Both the position numbers and the translations under genes were made by a program. This document shows positions 27,780 to 38,751 of a DNA stretch of 49,581 nucleotides, piece after piece; position 1 is the first letter of the stretch; every line of letters begins with the position of its first letter. The notes under the pieces are model-generated. The model ran no database searches. It saw only the letters and a program-made list of their open reading frames with translations, and was not told the DNA's origin. Origin of the DNA: Pirellulales bacterium (lineage in GTDB: Bacteria > Planctomycetota > Planctomycetia > Pirellulales > JAEUIK01); the NCBI GenBank assembly GCA_019745975.1, contig JAIESQ010000054.1:1-49581 (forward strand), written 5' to 3'.

Positions 27780-30134
27780 CTAGCGCGTTGGCAACAGGCG
27801 CTTGGCTTCGTCGAGCAGGAACTTCGCATCCATGAACGGCTCGGCGCTGATGTTCTGCCAGCGCACCAGGCCCTGCGCGTCGACCAGCACCGTGGCGTGC
27901 AGCGGCATGTTCTCAAAATCGTCGAATGCCCTATACGCCTTGAAAACTCCCAGCTCAGGGTCGGCCGCCAGCGGGAAACGAACGGATTCGTCGGGCGATA
28001 AGGTGGCCAGCGATGCCTTCAGCGATTCAAGCCCTTCGGTGCTGATGGCCGCCAGGGAAATGCCCGCTGCAGCGAAATCGCTCGTCAGGGGTGCGAACTT
28101 CTGCAATTGCTCGACGCAATGCAGGCAGCCGGCGCCGAGATAAAAGATGAGCACGACCGGCCTGCCGTGGAACTGCTCGAGCGAAACCGATGCACTATCG
28201 GCGCCGACGAGCGTCCAGTTGGGAGCCGGCGCGGGTTCCCAGCGAATCGGACCCAGATTTGCTAGCTCGGGGCGTACTCCCGCGTCGGCTGGCGTTTCGC
28301 GAGGGATTCGCCAGTCGGTCGGCAAACTCAACTGCACGGCGACCGGTTGCAGGCGTCGGAAGACCTCGCGATCAAGATCCGTATCGGCTGCCAGTGTCCG
28401 TAGCGTATTGAACTCCGCCTGAGCCTCGGCCGCTTTGCCTGCGCGCTGCAGAACGTCGATCAATACCGCCAGCGGGTACACTTCGTTCGGCCCCGACGTG
28501 ACCGCCCCCCGCGCCAGTTTCTCGGCCTCGGCATGATCGCCGGCCAGCGACACCGCGCGGGCCAAATGCTCCTTGCGGATCGCGCTCGTCTCCTTGAGCT
28601 TGTCGAACTCCAGCCGCGCCTGGGCCTGATCGCCCGCGGCCAGCGCCGCATAGCCCCGCAGCTCGTCGAGCGCCTGCTCGATGCTCTGGAGCGATTTCCC
28701 TTTTTCGACCAGCACGTCGGCCACCGCCTTGGCAGCCTCTTGATCGGGCTTCTTCTCGTCGCGGGCTTTCTGCTCCGCGGCTTCAGCGGCCGCGAGGCGA
28801 GCCGTGCGCTTCTGCCGTAATAATTCCTCGATGGCCAACACCTGCTTCTGCCCAGCCTCCACGTTGCCCAGGCCGAACGCGGCCACTCCCAAGAGCCGCG
28901 TGCGCTTAAGCTGCTCCTCGGCGCTGTCGCCGACCACCGGGAAATACGGCGAGTCGCTATACGCGACGATCTCCTGCCAGCACTCGAATTGAACGAGCAC
29001 GTCGATCAGCCGCTCGTACCCGTAGTCGCTGCTGAACTTTCCTTTATCAGGGGGAGTCGCCGACAAGCGCGGCATCTCGATCATGTTCTTCGCCAGCTCG
29101 ATCGCCTCGCCGACGCGGCCTAGGAACGCCAAATTGCGAATCAACCACTCGCTGTTATGGGCGTAGTTATGAATCTGGTCGGGCAGTACGCGGTCGCGCA
29201 TCATCTGCGCGTGATCGACGCGGGCCGAGGCCTCTTGTTGCCAGGCCGCGTCGGCGTAGCGATGCAGCTTCGAGTAGGTATGGCCCGGCATGTGCCACAT
29301 GTGAGCCACGCTCGGTGCCGATTGCCCGCATAGCGAAGCCGATAGCAGGGCCCGTTCGGGCTTCTCGTCGTCCCACAAGTGAATGCGATAGTGGTGCGCC
29401 GGATGCATGGGCTGCGCCGCGAACACCTGATCCAGCAGGGCGTCGACCGCCTGATGGCTGGAGATGGGGATGCGCAACTTTTCGTCGGTCATCCAACTGC
29501 CGTTCGACCAGATTTCTAGCGCCAGAAAAGCCTTGGCTTCGACGTCCTTGGGATCGTCCTGCACCAGCGCCTCCAGATCGCGCACGTACTTGCGGCGCCG
29601 CGGGATCGAATCTTCACCAGTGCGGGCAGCAGCTAGCGCGGCGATCCACAAGCGCTCACGCGGCGTGACCTGAGCGATTTTTTGCACCGCGACATCGATG
29701 AACTTCTTGGCCCGTTTTTCGTTCTTGACGTTGGCCATGGCCAGGCCCCAGTAGGCCATGGCGCAATCGGGATCGAGCGCGGCGACCTGGCGAAACGATC
29801 GCTCGGCTTCGTAGTACCAGAAGCCGTGCAACTGTCCGACGCCTTGATCAAAGAACTGCTGCGCCAGCGGGCTCTTTGTCGAGACCGAAAAGTGCACGTC
29901 GCCCGTGCCGCCGATGAGGTAGGCCTTTTGCCTGGGGCCCTCGTCGAATGCTCCGCCGTGTTGTGAATGGCCCGGTTGTGGAGGCGCTGGCGACGCCGCC
30001 GCTTCGTCCACCGGAGCGGATTGCGCACTGGCATCAGCCGTCGATGACTCGGCGCCACCCTCCATGGCGGCCAGTCGCGTAGCGGCGAGAGCACAAAGAA
30101 CAGTACAACAGCAGATGACCGATTTGTGCGGCAT
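27780..30134 (-). CDS. Exported TPR protein with C-terminal thioredoxin-like domain
   Basis: 784 residues from ATG 30134, which begins a Cys-rich signal peptide (MPHKSVICCCTVLCALAAT); the open frame extends about 100 residues further but that part is unlike protein. Helical repeats cover about residues 60-600 (FWYYEAERSFRQVAALDPD, AMAYWGLAMANVKNEKRAKK, HMWHMPGHTYSKLHRYADAA). The C-terminal 150 residues are an AhpC/TSA-type redoxin fold: VVLIFYLGAGCLHCVEQLQK with the CxxC pair at 670 and 673, then AAISTEGLESLKASL and ATVLVDAQGLVRW. The CLHC pair suggests a periplasmic disulfide reductase rather than a peroxidase. The HMPGHTYSKL motif recurs in exported planctomycete and acidobacterial TPR proteins of unknown role. 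Confidence 0.88.
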   Translation of the reverse strand: MPHKSVICCCTVLCALAATRLAAMEGGAESSTADASAQSAPVDEAAASPAPPQPGHSQHGGAFDEGPRQKAYLIGGTGDVHFSVSTKSPLAQQFFDQGVGQLHGFWYYEAERSFRQVAALDPDCAMAYWGLAMANVKNEKRAKKFIDVAVQKIAQVTPRERLWIAALAAARTGEDSIPRRRKYVRDLEALVQDDPKDVEAKAFLALEIWSNGSWMTDEKLRIPISSHQAVDALLDQVFAAQPMHPAHHYRIHLWDDEKPERALLSASLCGQSAPSVAHMWHMPGHTYSKLHRYADAAWQQEASARVDHAQMMRDRVLPDQIHNYAHNSEWLIRNLAFLGRVGEAIELAKNMIEMPRLSATPPDKGKFSSDYGYERLIDVLVQFECWQEIVAYSDSPYFPVVGDSAEEQLKRTRLLGVAAFGLGNVEAGQKQVLAIEELLRQKRTARLAAAEAAEQKARDEKKPDQEAAKAVADVLVEKGKSLQSIEQALDELRGYAALAAGDQAQARLEFDKLKETSAIRKEHLARAVSLAGDHAEAEKLARGAVTSGPNEVYPLAVLIDVLQRAGKAAEAQAEFNTLRTLAADTDLDREVFRRLQPVAVQLSLPTDWRIPRETPADAGVRPELANLGPIRWEPAPAPNWTLVGADSASVSLEQFHGRPVVLIFYLGAGCLHCVEQLQKFAPLTSDFAAAGISLAAISTEGLESLKASLATLSPDESVRFPLAADPELGVFKAYRAFDDFENMPLHATVLVDAQGLVRWQNISAEPFMDAKFLLDEAKRLLPTR

Positions 30135-30369
30135 AGCAATTCTCGGAGCGGCGCCCGGTCGGCAGAATCCTTCGACGATACTACCCGGCCATGCTCGTCG
30201 CAACGCGCTCAGGGTTAGGGTTTCCACAGCTTCGAGACGTGATTTTGCTCTCCAGGTGCTGTCCGGACCACGCGCCAAATCGATGCGTGGCCGTGCGTCC
30301 GACGCGGGCATGCTACGATCGAGAACTCCGTGGGCGCCGAGCTGGCCGGTGCTATGCTGCCAGAATCCA

Positions 30370-31437
30370 ATGGAACATGATTCGGGAGCAACACTCCGCT
30401 TTGCAGCGCACCATAGCGCGGAGACGGCGTGCATCGTGACGGCACTCGCCCAGCGGCTGAACCTGCACCCTCATGTCTTCTGGACGTTGTGCCTGATTCT
30501 CTTGGCACTTGCCGTTGGTAGCGCCTTGCGCCTGGCTGGCGCGCTTTGGACGCCGCGGGAAGATGCCAAGATCAAAGGGCAACTGGCCAGCCTACGAACC
30601 TGGTGGGTGCTGACCATCCTGATGTCGGCCGTTGTGCTGGGGGGACGCTATTGCGTCGTCGGGCTGTTCGTCGTGGTCAGCCTGCAGGCGCTGCGCGAGT
30701 TTCACGGCCTGGTCAGCACGCGCATCGCCGCTGGCCTTTGGCCGTGGGCAATTGTCGCGGTCCCCATCCACTATGCGATTGTCGCCAGCGGCGCGCTGGG
30801 CCCCTTCTGGACCTTCATACCGGTCTGGGTGCTGGGGGTTCTGCTTGTGCGTTTGGTCGTCGGCGCCCAGACGCGGCAATTCCTGGAAACCACAGGCACG
30901 GTCTTTCTTGGCCTCATGCTGTTGGTGTTTCTTCTCTCGCATGCAGCGCTCGTGACCACACTGCCGCTGGTACCCGAGACCCGCGCGGCCGGTCCGCTGG
31001 GCCTGTTCGTGTACCTGGTGCTGCTGACTGAGTGCAACGACATCGCTCAGGCGTTGTGGGGGCGGCGCTGGGGCCGGCATCCGATCATGACCACCGTCTC
31101 GCCTCATAAGACCTGGGAGGGTTTCTTGCTGGGCGCCGCCACGACTGTGTGCCTATCACTGCTGCTTGGCAGTTACTTGACGCCGCTAGCCGACGCGCCC
31201 TTGCACGTTGGCCAGCGCCAATTGCAAGTCCCCTATTTGCCGGCCGCGATCTCCGGAGTTCTTATCGCGATCGGCGGATTCTTCGGCGATGTCACCATAT
31301 CAGCGATCAAGCGCGAAGTTGGCGTGAAGGACAGCGGTTCGCTGCTCCCCGGGCAGGGCGGAATCCTCGATCGGATCGACAGCTTGACGTACACCGGACC
31401 GCTCTTCTTCTATTTTGTGTACATCTTCTGTGGTTGA
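30370..31437 (+). CDS. cdsA: Phosphatidate cytidylyltransferase (CDP-diglyceride synthase)
   Basis: 355 residues with about eight membrane segments. It activates phosphatidic acid with CTP to CDP-diacylglycerol. SPHKTWEGFLLGAATTV and the C-terminal signature SAIKREVGVKDSGSLLPGQG followed by GILDRIDS identify the family. The usual His of the PGHGG segment is Gln here. ATG 30370 lacks a Shine-Dalgarno, and GTG 30436, just before the first membrane segment, is an alternative. The next gene, 15 bases downstream, encodes a CDP-alcohol phosphatidyltransferase, the step that consumes CDP-diacylglycerol. Confidence 0.93.
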   Translation: MEHDSGATLRFAAHHSAETACIVTALAQRLNLHPHVFWTLCLILLALAVGSALRLAGALWTPREDAKIKGQLASLRTWWVLTILMSAVVLGGRYCVVGLFVVVSLQALREFHGLVSTRIAAGLWPWAIVAVPIHYAIVASGALGPFWTFIPVWVLGVLLVRLVVGAQTRQFLETTGTVFLGLMLLVFLLSHAALVTTLPLVPETRAAGPLGLFVYLVLLTECNDIAQALWGRRWGRHPIMTTVSPHKTWEGFLLGAATTVCLSLLLGSYLTPLADAPLHVGQRQLQVPYLPAAISGVLIAIGGFFGDVTISAIKREVGVKDSGSLLPGQGGILDRIDSLTYTGPLFFYFVYIFCG

Positions 31438-31452
31438 GAGCGGAGCGGGCAC

Positions 31453-32133
31453 ATGAACCAGCGCGAGCCGATTTCGCCGCCAGGCGCTGGCAATCCGCAA
31501 CTTGGGTCTCGGCCGCAAGTGTCGCGATTGAATCTGCCCAACCTGCTTTCAGGCACTCGTTTCTTGGGTTCATTCGTACTGGTGGCGGTCGCTTGGTTCG
31601 ACTACACCATGCTCGTGATCCCTTTGTTTCTGGTCTTGCTGATCAGTGATTGGGTAGACGGCAAGCTCGCGATTCTTTGGAAGCAGCAAACGGCATTTGG
31701 TGCGCGGCTCGACAGCCTGGCCGATGCGACCTTCTACCTGGCCACGCTGCTGGCGCTTGTTCGACTGAAATCGGAGCTGATTGTGGCCGAGGTGGTCTGG
31801 ATCGTCCCCGCCGCAGTTGCCTACCTATTGAGCTGCCTCGTCGGCTGGATCAAATTCCGGCGAATTCCGGCCTACCATACCCGCGCTGCGAAAACTGGTT
31901 GGCTGCTCGTGGGGCTGGTGGTGTTGGCGGTCTTCGCGCGGGACTGGCATTGGCCGATCCGCGTCTTGGCAATCTGGGTGTTGCTGGTCAATGTCGAGGC
32001 CATCCTGATTTCGCTGGTGCTGCCAAAGTCACTGGTGGACGTCGCTTCTCTCTATCACGCGTGGGTGGCGCGGCGCCTAGTGCTCGAGCAAGGCATCGCC
32101 ACGGAGGGTTCGGCTGAACGCCAGCAGGCCTAG
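31453..32133 (+). CDS. CDP-alcohol phosphatidyltransferase
   Basis: 226 residues with about six membrane segments. It has the N-terminal LNLPNLLSGTRF and the metal/CDP site D66-x2-D69-G70-x2-A73 ... G83-x3-D87-x3-D91. The Arg that normally follows Ala in DGxxAR is Ile74. The enzyme should transfer a phosphatidyl group from CDP-diacylglycerol to an alcohol (glycerol-3-phosphate, serine or inositol phosphate); which one cannot be told. The gene starts 15 bases after cdsA, forming a two-step phospholipid operon. A Gly/Pro-rich, basic 25-residue N-terminal extension precedes the catalytic region. Confidence 0.9.
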   Translation: MNQREPISPPGAGNPQLGSRPQVSRLNLPNLLSGTRFLGSFVLVAVAWFDYTMLVIPLFLVLLISDWVDGKLAILWKQQTAFGARLDSLADATFYLATLLALVRLKSELIVAEVVWIVPAAVAYLLSCLVGWIKFRRIPAYHTRAAKTGWLLVGLVVLAVFARDWHWPIRVLAIWVLLVNVEAILISLVLPKSLVDVASLYHAWVARRLVLEQGIATEGSAERQQA

Positions 32134-32220
32134 AATAGAGTCGGCGCGACAAGCTGCCAGCTCGCCAGGCGAGTGAGCCACAAGATGATCACGTCACGAT
32201 GACCCACGCAGTTTTTCGCA

Positions 32221-33072
32221 ATGTTGACCTTATTGCACATCTCCGACTTGCACTTCGGCCCGCCCTATGTGCCAGAAGTCGGTGAGGCCGTGCTCCGCGC
32301 TGCGCCGCGTTTGCAGCCCGACGCCATCGTCGTCAGCGGCGACCTGACGCAGCGCGCCAAGGCCGTGCAGTTCGAAGAGGCCCGCGAGTTTCTCCAGCGT
32401 CTGCCCGAAGTTCCGCGCGTCGTCGTCCCTGGCAATCACGACGTGCCGCTGTATCGCATCGCCGAGCGACTGCTGACGCCGCATGCGATGTATCGCAAGT
32501 ACATTCAGGAAGAGCTCTCGAGCGTCTGCCGATTGAACGGCGCGCTCATCGTGGCGCTCGACTCAACGGCGCCGCGACGCGCGATTTCCAATGGCCGCAT
32601 CGGCAAGGCCGAATTGGCGTTCTGCGAGGCGGCCTTTCGCGCCACGGACGACGACGTCGTCAAGATTGTCGTCACTCACCATCACTTTGTCCCCGCGCCC
32701 GATTACGTGCACGATCAAACCATGCCCAAGTCGCGGCGGGCGATCAACCACTTTGTCGACCTGGGCGTGGAATTGATCCTTGGTGGTCATCTCCATCGTG
32801 GCTATATCGGCAATTCGCTTGACGTCTACCCGGGCGTTCACCGCGACCGCGGCATCATCGTCGCCCAGTGCGGCACCACGACGTCGCGGCGAGGACGGGG
32901 CCGCGAGCGCGCCAAGAACTCGTTCAACCTGATCAAGATCAGCGACGAGATGCTACGCATCACGCACTACATGTACTTTCACGCCTTGGATGACTTCGCC
33001 CCAGTCAGCCGACACATCTTTCCACGGCCGGGCCGGTCGTTTGTCGAGGGCACGCTGCACCATGCCGATTGA
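32221..33072 (+). CDS. Calcineurin-like metallophosphoesterase
   Basis: 283 residues with all five metal-binding blocks in order: HISDLHF (D9, H11), VVSGDLTQ near 40, VPGNHDVP near 70, VTHHHFV near 150 and GGHLHRG near 190. This pattern is typical of class III cyclic-nucleotide or phosphodiester phosphohydrolases of the CpdA/Icc type. The substrate is not predictable; nucleotide diesters and lipid intermediates (relevant to the neighbouring cdsA operon) are options. There is no signal peptide, so it is cytosolic. It starts 87 bases after the phosphatidyltransferase gene and ends convergent with kdpC. Confidence 0.93.
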   Translation: MLTLLHISDLHFGPPYVPEVGEAVLRAAPRLQPDAIVVSGDLTQRAKAVQFEEAREFLQRLPEVPRVVVPGNHDVPLYRIAERLLTPHAMYRKYIQEELSSVCRLNGALIVALDSTAPRRAISNGRIGKAELAFCEAAFRATDDDVVKIVVTHHHFVPAPDYVHDQTMPKSRRAINHFVDLGVELILGGHLHRGYIGNSLDVYPGVHRDRGIIVAQCGTTTSRRGRGRERAKNSFNLIKISDEMLRITHYMYFHALDDFAPVSRHIFPRPGRSFVEGTLHHAD

Positions 33073-33117
33073 GCGGTTGGCGCGGCCCGGCACTCCAAAG
33101 CTGCGCCGCCGTCTGGC

Positions 33118-34077
33118 TCAGTTCGCCCCAGCGGTAGTGCCTTGCATCGCGTCACGCACGGCGATGTTGAGCTCGAGCACGTTAACCAGCGGAACTCCGG
33201 CCACTCCTCCGAGCGGGGCATGCGCGTGCTCGTCGATGAGTTTCTCGATCGTTTGCCTCACCGTGGCCGGATCGCGCTGGCGAGCTTCCGCCCAGGCCGC
33301 GGAGACCCGTTCTAATTGGTACTTGGCGCCCTTGACTGTGATATCCGGATCGAGACCACAGCCAGACGCCATCACCAGATCGGACGGCACCTTCTCGACG
33401 TCGGCATCGGCGTGAGCGTTCCACCACGCTTCGAAGAACGCGCTCTGTAAATCCTCGCCATTGGTCTCGGGCCAGGTCGTCGATTGGCCGTTGGCATAGC
33501 TCGCAAAGAACAAACCCGCCAGATCGGCCGCGGTCGCCTCGGCACCCTCTTCGGCACCAGCGCGCCATTTCGCGACGTCATCGGGATGCTCACTCGCCCA
33601 CTTCGTGACGAATTCGTCGTTCGCGCTATCGGCAGCGACCCACCACGCCGACAGATCGGGTGTGACTTCGTGCCATTGTGCGAGTACTTTCGGGTTGGCT
33701 CTCAGTTGTTCCCGCACCCAACTGGCGACATCGGGACCAACCGGCTCGCCGCTGCGGTACTTCAGCACCAAACCAAGCTGCTTCAAGACGCGCTTGCGGA
33801 GATTGGGGTTGTTCGCTCCCCAGTTCGAGCCGCCAGTCGCCGCCGCGTTGTACGAAACGGCCGATGGGCGGGGCTGAAAGTACCTGGCGTCGCGAAACGG
33901 CTGCGCGATCAAACGCGAACCGACGACATTGCCCTGGGCGTCCTTCAGCAGGCTTCCTTCGGCCTTCTCCGCGAACAGAACCCGGCCGACCCCAAGCAAC
34001 ATTGCGGGATAAGCAACAGCGCCAATTGCAATCGTCAGCACCAATAACCAGAGATTAGCACGAACATGCGCATTCAT
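33118..34077 (-). CDS. kdpC: Potassium-transporting ATPase subunit C with a large insertion
   Basis: 319 residues, against about 190 in Escherichia coli. The N-terminal membrane helix (LWLLVLTIAIGAVAYPAMLL) and the conserved blocks GSRLIAQPF, YFQPRPSAVSYN, TGGSNWGANNPNL and, near the C terminus, MASGCGLDPDITVKGAKYQL and VPLVNVLELNIAV are all present. Between NPNL and the GLD block lies about 115 extra residues rich in Trp, Ala, Asp and Glu (for example LAQWHEVTPDLSAWWVAADS). KdpC stabilises the KdpFABC complex and contacts KdpB; the insertion is placed to face the periplasm (inferred). GGAG lies nine bases upstream of the ATG, and the gene begins 25 bases after kdpB. Confidence 0.95.
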   Translation of the reverse strand: MNAHVRANLWLLVLTIAIGAVAYPAMLLGVGRVLFAEKAEGSLLKDAQGNVVGSRLIAQPFRDARYFQPRPSAVSYNAAATGGSNWGANNPNLRKRVLKQLGLVLKYRSGEPVGPDVASWVREQLRANPKVLAQWHEVTPDLSAWWVAADSANDEFVTKWASEHPDDVAKWRAGAEEGAEATAADLAGLFFASYANGQSTTWPETNGEDLQSAFFEAWWNAHADADVEKVPSDLVMASGCGLDPDITVKGAKYQLERVSAAWAEARQRDPATVRQTIEKLIDEHAHAPLGGVAGVPLVNVLELNIAVRDAMQGTTAGAN

Positions 34078-34102
34078 GGATAAGGCTCCTGCCCAGTCGG
34101 AC

Positions 34103-36367
<2,265 letters not shown>

Positions 36368-36404
36368 TTCCGCTGTCGTGGAATAGGGATCGTGGGGCCT
36401 GCCG

Positions 36405-38219
36405 TTAGCGACCGAACGGGAGCGGGCCAAGGTGCTCGGCCACGGGACCGAGCACTGCCGCCGGCAGAAACAACAGTGCGCCAACCAGCACGACCGTGCC
36501 GAACAACACGCACCCAAACGTGACGTTGTCGGTCCGCAAGGTTCCGGCCGTCAGCGTCGTCCGCTTCTTCATCGCCAGGCTGCCGGCGAAGGCCAGCGGC
36601 GCAATGATCGGCACGAAGCGACAGACGACCATCACCAGGCCGCAGGCGATATCCCAGTGAACCGCGTACGGCGCGGGCGCCGCGTTGTCGTTGAATCCGT
36701 AGGTGTCCGCCAGGCCTTCAAAACCTGACCCGTTGTTGGCCGAAGCCGACGAAAACTCGTAGAGAATCTCCGAAAAGCCGTGCGGACCGGGGTTGTTCAG
36801 CGATTTCGCGCCCCAGTCGAGCGCCGCGAACAGACCGGTCGGCCCCAGGATCATCAGGGGATGAACTAGCAACGCGAGCATCGCCAGCTTCATCTCGCGC
36901 GCTTCAACCTTCTTGCACAGGTACTCGGGCGTGCGACCGACCATCAGGCCCGCCAGGAACACCGCGACGATCAGGTAGATCAGCAGATTGATCAGCCCGA
37001 CGCCGACACCGCCGAAGATGCAGTTGAGCCACATGCCGGCTAGCGGCGCCAATCCAGCCAACGGATTCAAGCTATCGTGCATCGCGTTGACCGAACCGTT
37101 CGACGTGCAGGTTGTCGACGCGGCCCAAGTCGGGCCGGCTGACGTGCCGAATCGCAACTCCTTGCCTTCGTGGTTGCCCAACGCCTGATCGACCGGCAAA
37201 CCGGCCACCGCTGGCAGCGGCACGTCGCGCCGGCCACCCGCGGCCGCGGGATCGTCGATCGTGAACTCGCGCTCGGCATGGGCGACCAGCCCCGGGTTGC
37301 CCTGCGTAGAGTCGAAGTACACCGCCCAACCGAGGAACGCGGCATAGAAGACCAGCATCACGCCAAAGATCACAGCGGCGTGCCGGAGATTGCCGAGCAT
37401 CCGTCCGAACATGACGACCACCGCCATCGGCAAGAGCATGATCGAGATGTTCTCCAGCACATTGCTCCAGTCGCTCGGGTTTTCGAACGGGTGCGTGCTG
37501 TTAGGGCCAAAGAACCCGCCGCCGTTGGTCCCCAGTTGTTTGATCGCCACGATCGCCGCCACGGGACCGCGCGCGATAGTTTGTGGCAATGCGGTGCCGG
37601 CCTCGTCGCTCCCCATCGCGCCGGGATCGAGCGTCGTGACCGCGAAGTTCCCGTCCAGCGTCATCGGCATGCCGCAGGCCATCAGCAGGATCGCCAATAC
37701 GACGGCGATTGGCAGCAAGACATAGGTCGTGGCCCGCCACAGGTCGACGTAGAAATTGCCCATGTGGGCGTCGCCGCGCAATCCGCGCGTAATCGCCCCA
37801 AGCGCCGCCAGACCGATGGCAGGCGTATGAAACTGCTTCCAGCAAATCACAAACAACTGGCTGAAGTACGAGAGGTGTACTTCCCCCGAGTAGTGCTGCA
37901 AATTGGTGTTACTCAAGAACGAGCACAATGTGTTGAAGACTGTCGTCGGCGAGAGCATTCCCTTGTGGTCGGGGTTCAGCGGCAGATACGGCTGTAAAGT
38001 CAGGATCGCGAAGCCGACGACGAACGCGACTACGTTCCAGATCAACATCGCCACGGCATACTGTTTCCAGTTCTGTGGCCCCGTGTCGATCCGTTGCTCG
38101 ATCCATGAAAGCCAGCCGGGGAGATGGGCGCGACCATCCATCGTGCGGGCGACATAGAAGCCCAACGGGATCGCCAGCGCGATCATCGTGCCGACAAGGA
38201 AAATTGGCAGCGTCCACAC
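36405..38219 (-). CDS. kdpA: Potassium-transporting ATPase subunit A
   Basis: 604 residues, ten or more membrane segments. It is the channel-like potassium-binding subunit. The four pore-loop filters are visible: [13 protein letters not shown] near residue 105, [20 protein letters not shown] near 230, [14 protein letters not shown] near 375 and [14 protein letters not shown] near 490. A short extracytoplasmic insert with acidic and Arg residues precedes the third filter ([19 protein letters not shown]). The start is GTG 38219, 21 bases after the kdpF stop. Confidence 0.97.
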   Translation of the reverse strand: MWTLPIFLVGTMIALAIPLGFYVARTMDGRAHLPGWLSWIEQRIDTGPQNWKQYAVAMLIWNVVAFVVGFAILTLQPYLPLNPDHKGMLSPTTVFNTLCSFLSNTNLQHYSGEVHLSYFSQLFVICWKQFHTPAIGLAALGAITRGLRGDAHMGNFYVDLWRATTYVLLPIAVVLAILLMACGMPMTLDGNFAVTTLDPGAMGSDEAGTALPQTIARGPVAAIVAIKQLGTNGGGFFGPNSTHPFENPSDWSNVLENISIMLLPMAVVVMFGRMLGNLRHAAVIFGVMLVFYAAFLGWAVYFDSTQGNPGLVAHAEREFTIDDPAAAGGRRDVPLPAVAGLPVDQALGNHEGKELRFGTSAGPTWAASTTCTSNGSVNAMHDSLNPLAGLAPLAGMWLNCIFGGVGVGLINLLIYLIVAVFLAGLMVGRTPEYLCKKVEAREMKLAMLALLVHPLMILGPTGLFAALDWGAKSLNNPGPHGFSEILYEFSSASANNGSGFEGLADTYGFNDNAAPAPYAVHWDIACGLVMVVCRFVPIIAPLAFAGSLAMKKRTTLTAGTLRTDNVTFGCVLFGTVVLVGALLFLPAAVLGPVAEHLGPLPFGR

Positions 38220-38240
38220 GGAACGGGCAGGCCTTTCGCA

Positions 38241-38321
38241 CTAAAACCATTCGGGGCGCAGGAGCGCCGCCGTCAGATAGACAAGCAGCAGCACCGTGAC
38301 CACGGTCGTGAGCAGAATCAT
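38241..38321 (-). CDS. kdpF: KdpF, single-helix stabilising subunit of the Kdp pump
   Basis: 26 residues: one transmembrane helix beginning MILLTTVVTVLLLVYLT and ending in the family hallmark LLRPEWF. It begins at ATG 38321 with GAGAGG upstream, inside the kdp operon directly before kdpA. KdpF stabilises the KdpABC complex in the membrane. The closing motif, size and position make the identification firm despite the length. Confidence 0.92.
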   Translation of the reverse strand: MILLTTVVTVLLLVYLTAALLRPEWF

Positions 38322-38331
38322 CACAGCCCTC

Positions 38332-38427
38332 TCAGACTTGGTTACAAGCCGCCACGAAGGCGAACATCAGGCCCAAGGCCGCCAGCCCCAGGATCAAAAC
38401 CGTCGGTATCCAAACAGCCAGATTCAT
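38332..38427 (-). CDS. 31-residue membrane peptide leading the kdp operon
   Basis: ATG 38427 to TGA 38332. The peptide begins MNLAVWIPTVLILGLAALGL and ends VAACNQV, so it is essentially one hydrophobic helix with an N-terminal Trp and a polar C-terminal cap. AAGG lies eight bases upstream of the ATG. Its stop codon lies within the purine run that serves as the kdpF ribosome-binding site, so the two genes look translationally linked. It lies between the sigma-54 promoter and kdpF. I recognise no named family. A partner or regulator of the Kdp complex is the simplest inference. Confidence 0.7.
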   Translation of the reverse strand: MNLAVWIPTVLILGLAALGLMFAFVAACNQV

Positions 38428-38491
38428 GGCAGGACCTTTGATCAATGTCGCCCCCTGCGTGAGTCGCCCAGACAACGACGAAACCCTCTAG

Positions 38492-38507
38492 AGCAAGCGT
38501 CATGCCA
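38492..38507 (-). promoter_or_regulatory. Sigma-54 (-24/-12) promoter of the kdp operon
   Basis: On the minus strand the sequence is TGGCATGACGCTTGCT, against the consensus TGGCACGnnnnTTGCW. The invariant GG (-24) and GC (-12) are present with the required ten-base gap, and only one specified base differs (T for C). Transcription should start near 38482, about 55 bases before the small membrane-peptide ATG. The divergent gene encodes a sigma-54 activator, which makes a chance match less likely. Confidence 0.75.
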
Positions 38508-38626
38508 GCGGTCGCGCATGGCGACGAACTCCACACGAGGGATGGCTTAAGAGAAAAAGCCCTCGCAGATATCAGCTCGTGGAGTTTGCAATTTACCGGG
38601 CCGTCCTTGCAGAATGCAATGATTGC

Positions 38627-38655
38627 CGTGCTGCGCGGCACGCGACGCCAGCACG
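38627..38655. promoter_or_regulatory. Candidate enhancer-binding (UAS) inverted repeat
   Basis: CGTGCTG (38627-38633) and CAGCACG (38649-38655) are perfect inverted arms whose centres are 22 base pairs apart, two helical turns, as expected for a dimeric activator. The repeat lies about 120-150 bases upstream of the kdp sigma-54 promoter and about 100-125 bases upstream of the candidate promoter of the regulator operon. That is the normal enhancer distance for both. A smaller GTGC/GCAC pair overlaps it. Binding is inferred. Confidence 0.45.
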
Positions 38656-38751
38656 ACATCGCGGAAATACACCTCGTGGCAGCAGCCCATTTGCGTCGCG
38701 CCCGCCAAGTCGAGCAAATCCCTCGTGTACCGCCGCAACGACCTTGCGAGT

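Noticed and set aside
32161-32173. Palindrome CTCGCCAGGCGAG before the phosphoesterase gene
   Set aside because: A single 6-bp dyad in GC-rich DNA is expected by chance and no regulator is nearby.
38528-38587. Imperfect ACTCCAC/GTGGAGT arms and inner GGCTT/AAGCC stem upstream of the kdp promoter
   Set aside because: The arms carry a two-base interruption. The structure is between promoter and enhancer candidate and may be a fold or chance; it is not strong enough to list as a site.
38691-38707. Another minus-strand -24/-12-like sequence, TGGCGGG...ACGCAA
   Set aside because: The -12 half lacks the TT before GC and two -24 bases differ. Such matches are frequent in GC-rich DNA, and the element at 38492-38507 is far better.
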